From Corynebacterium pelargi (lineage in GTDB: Bacteria > Actinomycetota > Actinomycetes > Mycobacteriales > Mycobacteriaceae), in the NCBI RefSeq assembly GCF_014635485.1, contig NZ_BMCX01000001.1, forward strand, positions 241,634 to 305,633: a stretch of DNA of 64,000 bases, read 5' to 3'. Numbering within the stretch: position 1 is the first letter of the stretch; each line of letters starts with the position of its first letter. Positions 36,893 to 46,311 of this stretch are shown in pieces. The notes below the pieces were generated by a model. The model saw only the letters and a list, made by a program, of their open reading frames with translations. It made no database searches and was not told where the DNA came from. Both the position numbers and the translations under genes were made by a program.

Positions 36893-38590
36893 TTAGGCAG
36901 GCTGAATCACATCGCGCACTGCTGCGCGAGCTTCCGTTGCACCTTCTGCATCCAGTGCTGCTGCTGCGGCACGTTGGCAGGTTTCAAGGTCTACTGCTGC
37001 AAGCTGTGCACCCACGCCGGCAATCGCGGTGGAAGCACAGGAAAGCGAATTCACGCCCAGGCCGGTGAGCACACATGCGAGCAGCGGATCGGCTGCTGCT
37101 TCGCCACATACGCCCACTGCCGTGTCGTATTTGCGACCTTCCTTGCAGGTGTGGTCGATCAGGCGGAGCACCGCTGGCTGCCATGGGTCGGTGAGGTACG
37201 CAAGCTGCGGCGACATACGATCGGCAGCCATGGTGTACTGGGTGAGGTCATTGGTGCCGATGGACACGAAGTCCAGGTGAGGCATGAGCTTATCGGCCAT
37301 CAGCGATGCAGCGGGAACCTCAATCATGGCGCCTGCGGTCAGGCCACGCTCAGCACATAGACCTGCAAACCACTTCGCTTCGCGGGCGGTGGCCACCATG
37401 GGTGCCATAACCCAAGTCGGAGCGTTGTCGGCACGACCGAGCTCTTCTACTGCCTTTGCCACAGCGTCAAGCTGGCGGGTCAGCAGTGCCTCATTGGCAC
37501 GGGCGACGCGCAAACCGCGAACACCAAGAGCCGGGTTCATCTCGTCTGCCATGGAAGCAAAGGGCACCGGCTTATCGGAGCCAGCATCGAGGGAACGAAC
37601 AACGACCTTGGATTCGGGGAATTGCTCTAGCACCTTCTTATACACCTCAGCCTGCTCAGCAACGCTGGGCTCTTCGGTGGCGGTGAGGAAGCAAAGCTCG
37701 GTGCGGAAAAGGCCGATGCCTTCTGCTTGGCTTTGGGTAGCGGCGATGCGAGCTGCTTTGCCGTCTTGGACGTTGGCCAGCAACTGCACTTTGTGGCCGT
37801 CCTTGGTTTGTGCAGGTCCGCGCCACTGTGCGATGCGCTCGGCAAGCATCTTGGATTCCTGTTCGGCAGCGCGAGCGGTTTCCGGATCAGCGCCAAGGGT
37901 GACGGTACCGAGCGCACCATCGACCATGACCGGCTCTCCGGCCTCGATCTTGTGCACCTTTTCGCCCACGGCCACGATGCAGGGCACGTTGAGCTGGCGG
38001 GCGATGATGGCCGTGTGGCTGGTAGGGCCGCCAAGCTCGGTGACCAGGCCAACGAAGTAGTCGGTATTCAGTGCTGCGGTATCTGCCGGTGAGAGGTCAT
38101 CGGCAAAGAGCACGACCTGTTCGTCGACTTCTGGCAGGCCGGGTTCTTGCTCACCGCGGAGTTCTGCGATCACGCGATCGCGGATATCACGAAGGTCTGT
38201 GGTGCGTTCCGCCATCACGCCACCGGCGGCTTCGAACATGGTGACAAACTTGGTGGTTGCTGCCACGACGGCGTAATCGGCAGGGTGTCCGCCCTTGATG
38301 CCTTTGTGCACAGCTTTGCGCCAGCCTCGGTCGTTGACCATGCCTGCGGTGGCTTTGAGCACCTCGGATGCGGCGCCCTCTGCCTTGGTGGAGCGCTCGC
38401 GCAGGCGCTCGGATACTGCGTCTGCAGCTTCGTTGAAGCGCTCGAGTTCTGCTTCGCGTTGAGATTCTTCGATTACCGCGCCGGCCTGGGGAAGTTCCGG
38501 GCGGGGGCTAATCCATACGGCTTTTGCGTAACGAACGCCGGATACGACGGCCGTACCCTTGATTACCGTGTCATTGCTCACATTTTCCAA
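36893..38590 (-). CDS. ptsI: PTS enzyme I (phosphoenolpyruvate-protein phosphotransferase)
   Basis: EI of 565 residues: it autophosphorylates from PEP at H192 (GGPTSHTAII) and passes the phosphate to HPr. The PEP-binding C-domain shows FVSIGTNDLTQYT and GVCGEAA. The start codon is TTG with AGGTGA 6 nt upstream. The in-frame GTG three codons later is an alternative. It is divergent from the fruR operon. Only one EI gene is seen here, so it should serve all PTS sugars. SugR control is expected from C. glutamicum. Confidence 0.95.
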   Translation of the reverse strand: MENVSNDTVIKGTAVVSGVRYAKAVWISPRPELPQAGAVIEESQREAELERFNEAADAVSERLRERSTKAEGAASEVLKATAGMVNDRGWRKAVHKGIKGGHPADYAVVAATTKFVTMFEAAGGVMAERTTDLRDIRDRVIAELRGEQEPGLPEVDEQVVLFADDLSPADTAALNTDYFVGLVTELGGPTSHTAIIARQLNVPCIVAVGEKVHKIEAGEPVMVDGALGTVTLGADPETARAAEQESKMLAERIAQWRGPAQTKDGHKVQLLANVQDGKAARIAATQSQAEGIGLFRTELCFLTATEEPSVAEQAEVYKKVLEQFPESKVVVRSLDAGSDKPVPFASMADEMNPALGVRGLRVARANEALLTRQLDAVAKAVEELGRADNAPTWVMAPMVATAREAKWFAGLCAERGLTAGAMIEVPAASLMADKLMPHLDFVSIGTNDLTQYTMAADRMSPQLAYLTDPWQPAVLRLIDHTCKEGRKYDTAVGVCGEAAADPLLACVLTGLGVNSLSCASTAIAGVGAQLAAVDLETCQRAAAAALDAEGATEARAAVRDVIQPA

Positions 38591-38680
38591 TGTGGGTCAC
38601 CTATCCTCACAAAACGTAGGGTGTTTGCATATACATCACCACAAAAACAACAATCCCGCAACTAATCAGACAGGCAAATG

Positions 38681-38710
38681 TTGCCTTTCGGACACAAACG
38701 GGCATACAAT
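38681..38710 (+). promoter_or_regulatory. Promoter of fruR-fruK-ptsF
   Basis: TTGCCT (38681-38686) and TACAAT (38705-38710) with an 18-nt spacer lie about 120 nt before fruR, leaving a long leader that could hold SugR/FruR operators. The spacer carries a GGACACAAAC stretch. Confidence 0.55.
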
Positions 38711-38832
38711 GTGGGAAGAAACCAACATTTTCCGGGATAAGCGAGAGAAAGCCACAAGAAAGCAAATCTAAAACCCCTCATAATCGGGCGTTTTGGAAGA
38801 GCAAAGTACCGAGGCTTCAAGGCGAGGTGAAG

Positions 38833-39633
38833 ATGGCCACAGTAGAAGAAGTTGCCCGCAGGCAACGGGCTATCGCTGAACAGACGGCGCAGCGAGGACA
38901 CACCAGTGTGGCTCAACTCGCCACAGAGTTCGCAGTGACAACTGAAACAATCCGCCGCGACTTAAAAGCCTTAGAGCACCAAGGAGCCATTCGAAGGGTG
39001 CACGGGGGTGCAGTTGCCGTGGAGCAGCACATCACTACGCCATCCCAGCAACACCCCGCGGGCGTGCACACTGAGGCCACGCATATGCGGCATCGCCAAG
39101 CCATCGGGCTTCAGGCGCTGCAATTTGTGCCAAAACCTCAGGCGGAAATCTTTATCGACGCAGGCGCTACCACCGAAGCCTTTGCCACGGTGCTCGCTCG
39201 CCACTATTTAGGCCAGCGTTGGCACGTGGTGACTAACTCCCCTGCCGTGGCCAAGATTATGTGCGCCGCGAATATCCCAGATGTTTCGGTCCTCGGCGGC
39301 ACTCTTCGTGGGCATGGAAAGGCACTGACTGGTCACACCGCCATTCGTGCCTTACAGCGTCTACGCGCCGATGTTGCGTTTCTTGGCACCAATGCGGTTG
39401 AGAGCGATAGAGGGTTCGCCACAAGTTCCGAGGCCATTGCCGAGGTCAAGCGCGAGATGTTGTTGCGCGCTCGCCACGCAGTGATCTTAAGCGAGTCCTT
39501 CAAAGCCCACTGCACCAGCGAAGTCCCATTCGCCTCATTCGAAGAAGTAGGCACCGTGATTACAGAACGTCCCCTGCCAGCATCACCACTGCGTTGCCTC
39601 CGCGACGCCAATACCCAGGTTGTGATTCCATGA
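38833..39633 (+). CDS. fruR: DeoR-family fructose operon regulator FruR
   Basis: A 266-residue DeoR-type regulator with an HTH (about 15-60; ATEFAVTTETIRRDLKALEHQG) and a DeoRC sensing domain (DAGATTEAF, GTNAV). In C. glutamicum FruR attenuates PTS gene induction by fructose. ATG 38833 has GAGG 5 nt upstream; a GTG two codons earlier is also possible. Its stop overlaps the fruK start (ATGA). Confidence 0.88.
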   Translation: MATVEEVARRQRAIAEQTAQRGHTSVAQLATEFAVTTETIRRDLKALEHQGAIRRVHGGAVAVEQHITTPSQQHPAGVHTEATHMRHRQAIGLQALQFVPKPQAEIFIDAGATTEAFATVLARHYLGQRWHVVTNSPAVAKIMCAANIPDVSVLGGTLRGHGKALTGHTAIRALQRLRADVAFLGTNAVESDRGFATSSEAIAEVKREMLLRARHAVILSESFKAHCTSEVPFASFEEVGTVITERPLPASPLRCLRDANTQVVIP

Positions 39634-40625
39634 TTTTGACGCTTACCCCCAACCCCAGCATCGATACCACTTTGTCGCTTGGAGGAGCTTTTCGACGCGG
39701 CGTGGTCCACCGGGTAGATGGCACCCACAATGCCGCGGGCGGAAAAGGCATTAACGTCGCCTTAGCAGTGCACCGCGCCGATGCCCCGACGCTGGCGCTG
39801 TTTCCTGCTGCAGCCGATGATCCTTTTACGCATCTGCTCAAAGAAACAGGCATTCCCTTTTCCTTCGTGCCACTCAATGGGGCTGTCCGCGTCAATACCG
39901 CGGTCACAGAACCAGATGGCACCACCACCAAACTCAATGGCAAAGGCCCGCGCCTTGAAGCTTCCGATTTAGAAGCAATCGAGCAAGCCTTACTCCGGAC
40001 AGCAAGCGATGCCGACTGGGTAGTACTAGCAGGCTCTCTGCCACCGGGAGCGCCCGAAGATTGGTACACGGTGCTCGTCGAAAAGCTCAAAACAGCATTC
40101 CCGGCAATCAAAATCGCCGTCGATACCTCGGATGCACCCCTGCAAAATGTTGGCAAAAACCTGGAAAAGGCGGCGCCAACCATGCTCAAACCCAATGCCT
40201 TTGAGCTCGGGCAACTCACCCAACGTGATGGCGAAGCCCTAGAAGCCGCAGCCGAAGCCGGCGATGTCAGCGGCGTTGTGGAAGCCGCCCAGCAACTGAT
40301 TCAACGCGGGCTCGAACAAGTGCTTGTCACCCTCGGCGCGGCTGGCGCGGTACTCGTGAGCAAAGACCAGACCTGGGTAGCCACGCCTCCCCCAGTCACC
40401 GTCGTTTCCACCGTCGGTGCAGGCGATTGCACCCTCGCCGGATATCTCCTAGCGCTCAACGCGGGCGAAGACACCGCCACAGCACTGCGCACCGCCGTCG
40501 CCTATGGTTCCGCGGCCACGGCACTACCTGGAACTTCCATCCCAACGCCTGAACAGCTCGACGTGGCACACACCAGTGTCCGCCTGCTGCAGGGCGACAC
40601 CCCCATCGAAGAAGGACGTAGCTGA
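39630..40625 (+). CDS. fruK: 1-phosphofructokinase
   Basis: A PfkB-family sugar kinase of 331 residues that phosphorylates fructose-1-phosphate to fructose-1,6-bisphosphate. GGKGINVA is near the N-terminus and GAGDCTLAG (catalytic Asp) near the C-terminus. It is coupled to fruR (ATGA overlap; the frame is open 12 codons upstream inside fruR) and ends 2 nt before ptsF. Confidence 0.94.
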   Translation: MILTLTPNPSIDTTLSLGGAFRRGVVHRVDGTHNAAGGKGINVALAVHRADAPTLALFPAAADDPFTHLLKETGIPFSFVPLNGAVRVNTAVTEPDGTTTKLNGKGPRLEASDLEAIEQALLRTASDADWVVLAGSLPPGAPEDWYTVLVEKLKTAFPAIKIAVDTSDAPLQNVGKNLEKAAPTMLKPNAFELGQLTQRDGEALEAAAEAGDVSGVVEAAQQLIQRGLEQVLVTLGAAGAVLVSKDQTWVATPPPVTVVSTVGAGDCTLAGYLLALNAGEDTATALRTAVAYGSAATALPGTSIPTPEQLDVAHTSVRLLQGDTPIEEGRS

Positions 40626-40627
40626 TC

Positions 40628-42670
40628 ATGCAACAGCACGTAATTACCCCAGAACTGGTTCGCCTCGACCAGCCCATGGGCAACTCCCCCGAAGAGGTCA
40701 TCGAACACCTAGCCCTTCTCCTGCACGAAGCCGGACGCGCAAGCAGTGCCTCCACACTGGCTGAAGATGCAAAAGCACGAGAAGCCAAATCTCCCACAGG
40801 CGTGCCGGGCGGCGTCGCAATTCCGCACTGCCGCTCAGAAGCCGTCAGCACACCAACACTCGGCTTCGCGCGCCTCGATCAACCGGTGGACTTTGGCGGC
40901 CCAGACGGTGCCGCAGACTTGGTCTTCCTCATCGCAGCACCGGCCGGTGGAGGAAAAGAGCACCTTAAGCTTTTATCCAAACTCGCCCGGGCCTTGGTGC
41001 GCAAAGAGTTCCTCGCCGCGCTGCGAGACGCCGAAGATCCAGCAGCGATTGTCAGCCGCATCGACGAAGTGCTTGGCAATGGCAATGCCCAACCCAAAGC
41101 CACAGCAGCCGCTGCACCGAGCAACGACGCTGAAAGCGGCACTGCACGCACCAAGATCCTGGCAATCACCGCATGCCCCACCGGCATTGCACACACCTAC
41201 ATGGCAGCCGACGCACTGAGCCAAGCAGCAGACGGCATGGACAATGTCGAGCTGCACGTAGAAACCCAAGGATCTTCCTCTGTAACTCCCTTTGCCCCCG
41301 AGGTGATCGAAGCAGCCGATGCCGTCATCTTCGCCACCGACGTGGGAGTGAAAGATCGAGAGCGCTTTGCCAACCTGCCGGTTGTTGAATCCGGCGTGAA
41401 GCGGGCCATCAATGAACCCAAGCAGATGATTGAAGAGGCCATCGCTGCCGCTTCGAACCCACAGGCTCGCCGAGTACAGGCATCCACCAAAGCCAGCAGC
41501 TCTGACGCAGGTGCCGAACAAGGCCTAAGCACCGCAAAGAAAGTGCAACAGGCAGTCATGACCGGCGTGTCCTACATGGTGCCCTTCGTCGCAGCCGGCG
41601 GCCTCTTGCTCGCCTTGGGCTTCCTCATCGGCGGCTACGACATGGCCGGCGGATGGAAGGTGCTCGCAACCGACTACTCCCTTGGCAACCTCCCTGGCCA
41701 CGAGGTCATGGTTGACGGCGAACTCATGCGCTTCGATCGCGCCGGGCTCGCGCTGTATTTGGGAGCCGTGCTCTTTGCTACCGGCCAGATGGCCATGGGC
41801 TTTATCGTCGCGGCGCTATCTGGCTATATCGCCTACGCGCTAGCCGGTAGGCCAGGTATTGCTCCCGGTTTCGTCGGTGGCGCAGTCTCTGTGATGATCG
41901 GTGCCGGATTCATCGGCGGTTTGGTCACTGGCCTGCTGGCAGGTGTCGTGGCCATGTGGCTGGGTCAACGGGCAGTGCCCCGAGTGGTGGCGTCGCTGAT
42001 GCCCGTGGTGATCATCCCGCTGCTGACGTCCCTCGTCGTGGGTCTTGCTATGTTCTTGCTGCTTGGTCGCCCCTTGGCAGGTGTGATGACCGGACTGCAA
42101 GATTGGTTGGGTTCCATGTCCGGTTCCTCCGCTGTGTTGCTGGGCATCATCCTTGGGTTGATGATGTGCTTTGACCTCGGCGGACCGGTGAATAAGGCGG
42201 CCTACCTCTTTGCCACCGCAGGTCTTTCCACCGGTGATGATTCCAGCATGAAGATCATGGCCGCTGTGATGGCCGCAGGCATGGTGCCACCAATCGCTTT
42301 GTCGCTCGCCACCCTGATGCGCAAGCACCTTTTCACCCCGGCGGAACAAGAAAATGGCAAGTCGGCCTGGTTGCTTGGTTTGTCCTTCGTCTCGGAAGGC
42401 GCCATCCCCTTCGCTGCAGCCGATCCCTTCCGCGTGATCCCTTCGATGATGGTCGGCGGTGCTGTCACAGGCGCCATCTCTATGGCTACCGGCACCACCT
42501 CCCGAGCACCACACGGTGGCATCTTCGTGCTCTTTGCTATCCACCCGCTCTGGGGATTCCTGCTGGCACTCGTGGCTGGCACCATCACATCGGCGGTGCT
42601 GGTGGTGGCTGCAAAGCAGTTCTGGCCGAATAAAGCCCTCGAGGCTTCTGCTCGCGCGCAGGCTGCCTAG
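40628..42670 (+). CDS. ptsF: PTS fructose permease EIIABC (PtsF)
   Basis: A 680-residue fusion in A-B-C order. The IIA domain (about 1-150) has phospho-His H67 (IPHCRSE). The IIB domain (about 172-275) has phospho-Cys C183 (ACPTGIAHT). The IIC domain (about 305-675) has about nine membrane segments. An alanine/serine-rich linker joins A to B. It imports fructose as fructose-1-phosphate for FruK. It ends the fru operon. Confidence 0.96.
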   Translation: MQQHVITPELVRLDQPMGNSPEEVIEHLALLLHEAGRASSASTLAEDAKAREAKSPTGVPGGVAIPHCRSEAVSTPTLGFARLDQPVDFGGPDGAADLVFLIAAPAGGGKEHLKLLSKLARALVRKEFLAALRDAEDPAAIVSRIDEVLGNGNAQPKATAAAAPSNDAESGTARTKILAITACPTGIAHTYMAADALSQAADGMDNVELHVETQGSSSVTPFAPEVIEAADAVIFATDVGVKDRERFANLPVVESGVKRAINEPKQMIEEAIAAASNPQARRVQASTKASSSDAGAEQGLSTAKKVQQAVMTGVSYMVPFVAAGGLLLALGFLIGGYDMAGGWKVLATDYSLGNLPGHEVMVDGELMRFDRAGLALYLGAVLFATGQMAMGFIVAALSGYIAYALAGRPGIAPGFVGGAVSVMIGAGFIGGLVTGLLAGVVAMWLGQRAVPRVVASLMPVVIIPLLTSLVVGLAMFLLLGRPLAGVMTGLQDWLGSMSGSSAVLLGIILGLMMCFDLGGPVNKAAYLFATAGLSTGDDSSMKIMAAVMAAGMVPPIALSLATLMRKHLFTPAEQENGKSAWLLGLSFVSEGAIPFAAADPFRVIPSMMVGGAVTGAISMATGTTSRAPHGGIFVLFAIHPLWGFLLALVAGTITSAVLVVAAKQFWPNKALEASARAQAA

Positions 42671-42755
42671 GCCGAAGATTCGTATTGCAAAAGAGCAGGA
42701 ACATTCAACGTGACTCAAGCAATACGAAAATGTGACTGATCCGGCGTCCCAATCG

Positions 42756-42784
42756 TGGCGAAAGTTCGGATCACACCCTAGAAT
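42756..42784 (+). promoter_or_regulatory. Candidate ptsH promoter
   Basis: TGGCGA (42756-42761) and TAGAAT (42779-42784) with a 17-nt spacer lie about 157 nt before ptsH. The 270-nt gap between ptsF and ptsH holds no gene, so ptsH probably has its own promoter. Confidence 0.45.
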
Positions 42785-42940
42785 CGGACATAGATTTTTG
42801 ATCGGAAGGCTTGGACGGGTGAGGTTTCGCCCGAATACCCGCCCGAGCCGAACGTTCAGGAAGCATTTCTCAACTCAAACGGTAGTGGTGACTTGCTCAC
42901 AACCCCTTAGCGCAACACCACGCAACGAAAGGAAACCGCA

Positions 42941-43207
42941 ATGGCCTCTAAGACTGTTGTTGTCGGCTCTGCTGTCGGCCTGCACGCTCGTCCCGCTTCC
43001 ATCATCGCTGAAGCTGCCGGCGAATATGATGACGAGATTTTCCTGTCCATCGAGGGAGGCGACGACGATGAAACTGATGCTGCCTCCTCGTTGATGATCA
43101 TGGCGCTCGGCGCTGAAAAGGGCGATAAGGTCACCGTGACCTCCGATAACGCCGAGGCAGTTGAGAAGATTGCTGCCTTGATCGAAAAGGACCTCGACGC
43201 CGAATAG
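42941..43207 (+). CDS. ptsH: PTS phosphocarrier HPr
   Basis: An 88-residue HPr that relays phosphate from EI to EII enzymes. H15 in GLHARPAS is the phosphorylation site. A serine (S49/S50 in DAASSLM) occupies the region of the regulatory Ser46 of Firmicutes, but it is not clear that this is a kinase target, since actinobacteria generally lack HPr kinase. GAAAGGAAA lies before the ATG. Confidence 0.96.
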   Translation: MASKTVVVGSAVGLHARPASIIAEAAGEYDDEIFLSIEGGDDDETDAASSLMIMALGAEKGDKVTVTSDNAEAVEKIAALIEKDLDAE

Positions 43208-43266
43208 ATCAGGCGCAGGCGCTCACGTGGCCGCTGCCTAGCCAGTAGCCACTTGAAAGCCAACAA

Positions 43267-43335
43267 CGCCCCCGCTTTGGATCTAGCTCCCAACAATTGG
43301 GTTTGCTAGTTCGAAGCGGGGGCGCTTTCTTTTTT
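43267..43335. terminator. Bidirectional terminator, ptsH/permease
   Basis: CGCCCCCGCTT and AAGCGGGGGCG (11 bp) enclose a loop with its own inner pairing, followed by CTTTCTTTTTT. Confidence 0.85.
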
Positions 43336-43341
43336 GCGCAC

Positions 43342-44628
43342 CTACCAGCGCGCGTTTTTGCCTTCTCCTAGCGTGACGTAGAGCCATTTGAGCAAGGGGT
43401 AGCCCACGATGATGCCGACCGAGCCCCAGGCGATGCCTTCGAGCTCAATGCTGCCAATGTGCAAGGTGAGGTTGCCAATGCCCGCAATGAGCGCCACCGC
43501 AGCAGCGGTGAGGTTCACCGGGTTATTAAAGTTCACGCGATTGTCCTGCCAAATGCGGATACCCAGCATGCCGATCAGGCCATAGAGCACCATCGCCGCA
43601 CCGCCGAGCACACCTTGAGGAATAGTGAAGATCAAGGCGCCGAACTTGGGAATGAAGGCCAAGATCACCGCGGTGCTTGCCGCCACCCAATAAGCGGCGG
43701 TGGAATACACCTTCGTGGCAGCCATAACGCCAATATTCTCGGCGTAGGTCGTGGTACCGGAGCCACCAAAACTACCTGCCAAGGTGGTGCCTAAACCATC
43801 GGCGATGAGTGCATCACCGGCGAGATCATCAAGGTCGCGTCCGGTCATCTCACTCACGGCTTTCACGTGGCCCACATTCTCAGCGATGAGCACAATCACC
43901 ACAGGCAAGGTGATCAAAATGGCCGGGGCGGTGAATTCTGGGGTGTGGAACTGCGGCAAACCCACCCAGGGAGCAGCGGCGATGGCCTCGCTTGCGCCCT
44001 CAGAGAGATTGCCGGTGATTGCGGCGAATACCCAGCCGATCACCACACCGACCAAGATGCCCAGGCGAGCCAACATGCCGCGAGCAGCAACCGTGATCAC
44101 CAAAATGGCGATCATGGTAACACCTGCGACCAAGGGCTGGGCTTCGAAATTCCCCACGGCTGAGGGAGCCAAATTCAAACCGATAAGGGCCACGATTGCG
44201 CCGGTGACCGCCGGCGGCATGACCATATCCAAGACCCGTTTGCCGGCCTTTTTTACCAAGAAACCCACGGCGATCAGCGTCAGACCAGCGGCGACAACGC
44301 CGCCGAGCTGCACTGCGATGCCCTCACCCTGGGTGGCCATAAGTGGAGCGATAAAGCCAAAGGAGGAACCCAAATAGGATGGCAGCCTATTGCGGGTGAT
44401 GAGCAAAAACACCATGGTGCTAATGCCGGAGAACAACAACGTGGTATTGACCGGGAAGCCGGTCAGCGTTGGCACCAGCAACGTGGCACCGAACATTGCA
44501 ATCACGTGTTGCATACCAATGCCGATCGTTCGAGACCAGCTCAATCGCTCTTCCGGCGCGACAACTGCGCCTAGAGCGATTGTTTTTCCATCACCGTGCA
44601 GGGTCCAACCCCATGAAGAGCTACTCAC
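43342..44628 (-). CDS. NCS2-family uracil/xanthine permease
   Basis: A 428-residue permease with 14 expected membrane segments of the UraA type. The conserved AENIGV motif of the transport domain is visible, as is an upstream acidic LIAENVGH helix corresponding to the substrate-binding Glu in E. coli UraA. It probably imports uracil with protons. The GTG start lies 14 nt after the hflX stop, so it is likely the second gene of an hflX operon. The substrate (uracil or xanthine) is inferred from motifs only. Confidence 0.85.
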   Translation of the reverse strand: MSSSSWGWTLHGDGKTIALGAVVAPEERLSWSRTIGIGMQHVIAMFGATLLVPTLTGFPVNTTLLFSGISTMVFLLITRNRLPSYLGSSFGFIAPLMATQGEGIAVQLGGVVAAGLTLIAVGFLVKKAGKRVLDMVMPPAVTGAIVALIGLNLAPSAVGNFEAQPLVAGVTMIAILVITVAARGMLARLGILVGVVIGWVFAAITGNLSEGASEAIAAAPWVGLPQFHTPEFTAPAILITLPVVIVLIAENVGHVKAVSEMTGRDLDDLAGDALIADGLGTTLAGSFGGSGTTTYAENIGVMAATKVYSTAAYWVAASTAVILAFIPKFGALIFTIPQGVLGGAAMVLYGLIGMLGIRIWQDNRVNFNNPVNLTAAAVALIAGIGNLTLHIGSIELEGIAWGSVGIIVGYPLLKWLYVTLGEGKNARW

Positions 44629-44642
44629 GGGGCAATATTGTT

Positions 44643-46163
44643 CTAGGTGTTGTGGAATTCCTGCAACTCTGCGGCAAGGGACTGGGGTAAACGAACATCG
44701 ATCACAGTGCCGTGTTCGGAGTAATCCTCGCTTAACACCGTGCCGTAGGTGTGCACCCTGGAAACCACATCGCCTCTGGTAAAGGGAACTAACAGCTCGA
44801 CGTGCGCATCGAGACTATTGAGGAAGAGCTCGACCCGCGCTTCGAGTTCTGCGATGCCTTCACCCGTTTTCGCAGAGACGAATACAACATCGTCTAGCAC
44901 ATGGCGCAACTCCGCCAAGACCAAGGGATCTGCCTGATCGATCTTGTTCACCACAACGATTTCCGGCGGCGCCGGAACGTCGAGCTCGCGAATAATGTCT
45001 GCCACGACCCCATTGACGGCCTCGATCTGCTTCAAGGGGAATGGATCCGATCCATCAACCACATGCAGCACAAGGTCTGCTTCTACTACTTCTTCCAGGG
45101 TGGAGCGGAATGCTTCCACTAATTGGGTCGGTAGGTGGCGGACGAAGCCCACGGTGTCGGTAAAGACGACGGCGCGGCCGTCGGCAAGCTTTGCCCTGCG
45201 CGTGGTTGGATCCAGGGTGGCAAACAGCGCGTCCTCGACTAGGACGCCGGCACCGGTCATGGCGTTGATCAGCGACGACTTTCCGGCGTTGGTGTAGCCG
45301 GCGATGGCGATTTGGGGAATGGTGGAGCCGCGGCGCTGGGAACGCTTGATTTCGCGGGCGGTTTTCATGCCCTGAATCTCTTTGCGCAGCTTCGCCATAT
45401 CGGAACGCAAGCGACGGCGGTCGGCCTCAATTTTGGTTTCACCTGGGCCACGCAGACCCACGCCACCATTGGATCCGGCACGGCCACCGGCCTGGCGCGA
45501 TAGCGCACCACCCCAACCACGCACTCGGGTAATGAGGTACTCCATTTGGGCGAGCGCGACTTGCGCCTTACCTTCTTTGGACTTCGCATGCTGGGCGAAG
45601 ATATCCAAAATCAGCATGGTGCGGTCGATCACCTTGACGTCTAAGGCCTTTTCCAAGGCGATCATCTGACCCGGGCTGAGCTCACCATCGCAGATCACGG
45701 TATCGACGCCTGTGTCCGCAACAATGTCACGCAACTCGGCCACCTTGCCTGAGCCGATATACGTACCGGGATCGGGTTTGTCTCGCTTTTGGTAAAGCAT
45801 CTCAGCCACCTCGGAGCCTGCGGTTTCAGCCAAGGCCGCAAGTTCTTCCATCGTGGCTTCAATCTCGGCGGTGGTGCCATGGGTCCACACACCCACCAAG
45901 ATGACGCGTTCGAGGCGGAGCTTTCGGTACTCCACGTCATAGCCATCATCTTGATCGGTGGCATGAATGCTGGATCCTCTACTGAGGCGGCGAAGGCTCG
46001 AACGCGCCTCAAGGTCGAGTTCACCCACCGTAGGCGTGTGGGATTCGCTAGTTAATAATCCGGATTCATCGCGGCCGGGATCTTCCGGCTTTGAGGTTGG
46101 GCGGTGATCGGCAAATGCTTGGTCGAGTAAGCGCTCGACTGATTCAGAAGTATGATTCGTCAT
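44643..46163 (-). CDS. hflX: Ribosome-associated GTPase HflX
   Basis: A 506-residue GTPase that splits stalled ribosomes. Its N-terminal HflX domain (about 75-260) contains a Gly/Arg-rich segment before the G domain. The G domain has GYTNAGKSSL (G1), DTVGFVRHL (G3) and NKIDQ (G4). In C. glutamicum hflX belongs to the ClgR regulon, and clgR itself is in this window. A variable acidic N-terminal arm (1-70) precedes the conserved part. No clear ribosome site is visible. Confidence 0.94.
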   Translation of the reverse strand: MTNHTSESVERLLDQAFADHRPTSKPEDPGRDESGLLTSESHTPTVGELDLEARSSLRRLSRGSSIHATDQDDGYDVEYRKLRLERVILVGVWTHGTTAEIEATMEELAALAETAGSEVAEMLYQKRDKPDPGTYIGSGKVAELRDIVADTGVDTVICDGELSPGQMIALEKALDVKVIDRTMLILDIFAQHAKSKEGKAQVALAQMEYLITRVRGWGGALSRQAGGRAGSNGGVGLRGPGETKIEADRRRLRSDMAKLRKEIQGMKTAREIKRSQRRGSTIPQIAIAGYTNAGKSSLINAMTGAGVLVEDALFATLDPTTRRAKLADGRAVVFTDTVGFVRHLPTQLVEAFRSTLEEVVEADLVLHVVDGSDPFPLKQIEAVNGVVADIIRELDVPAPPEIVVVNKIDQADPLVLAELRHVLDDVVFVSAKTGEGIAELEARVELFLNSLDAHVELLVPFTRGDVVSRVHTYGTVLSEDYSEHGTVIDVRLPQSLAAELQEFHNT

Positions 46164-46187
46164 TATTAATGCTCATTGTTGCATGCA

Positions 46188-46241
46188 CCTAGCTATTTGG
46201 CTAGGCACGACAGGTGGTGTTCGCTGCTAACGAACGCAGCG
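46188..46241. promoter_or_regulatory. Two palindromes between hflX and the divergent gene
   Basis: CCTAGC-TATTTG-GCTAGG (46188-46205) and CGCTGC-TAACGAAC-GCAGCG (46222-46241) lie in the 148-nt divergent gap. Both have the geometry of operators; neither is assigned to a known regulator. Confidence 0.5.
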
Positions 46242-46311
46242 GGAAAGGCCTCGCGTTGGGCATACCAGGCAAGTTTTTTAACGGCAACACTCGGGGCTAA
46301 ACTCGATGGCT

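Noticed and set aside
41840-42718. Minus-strand open frame inside ptsF
   Set aside because: A His-rich antisense of the EIIC membrane domain.
46188-46205. DtxR box between hflX and the Cys-tail gene
   Set aside because: The palindrome lacks the TTAGG/CCTAA ends and 19-bp spacing of DtxR sites.
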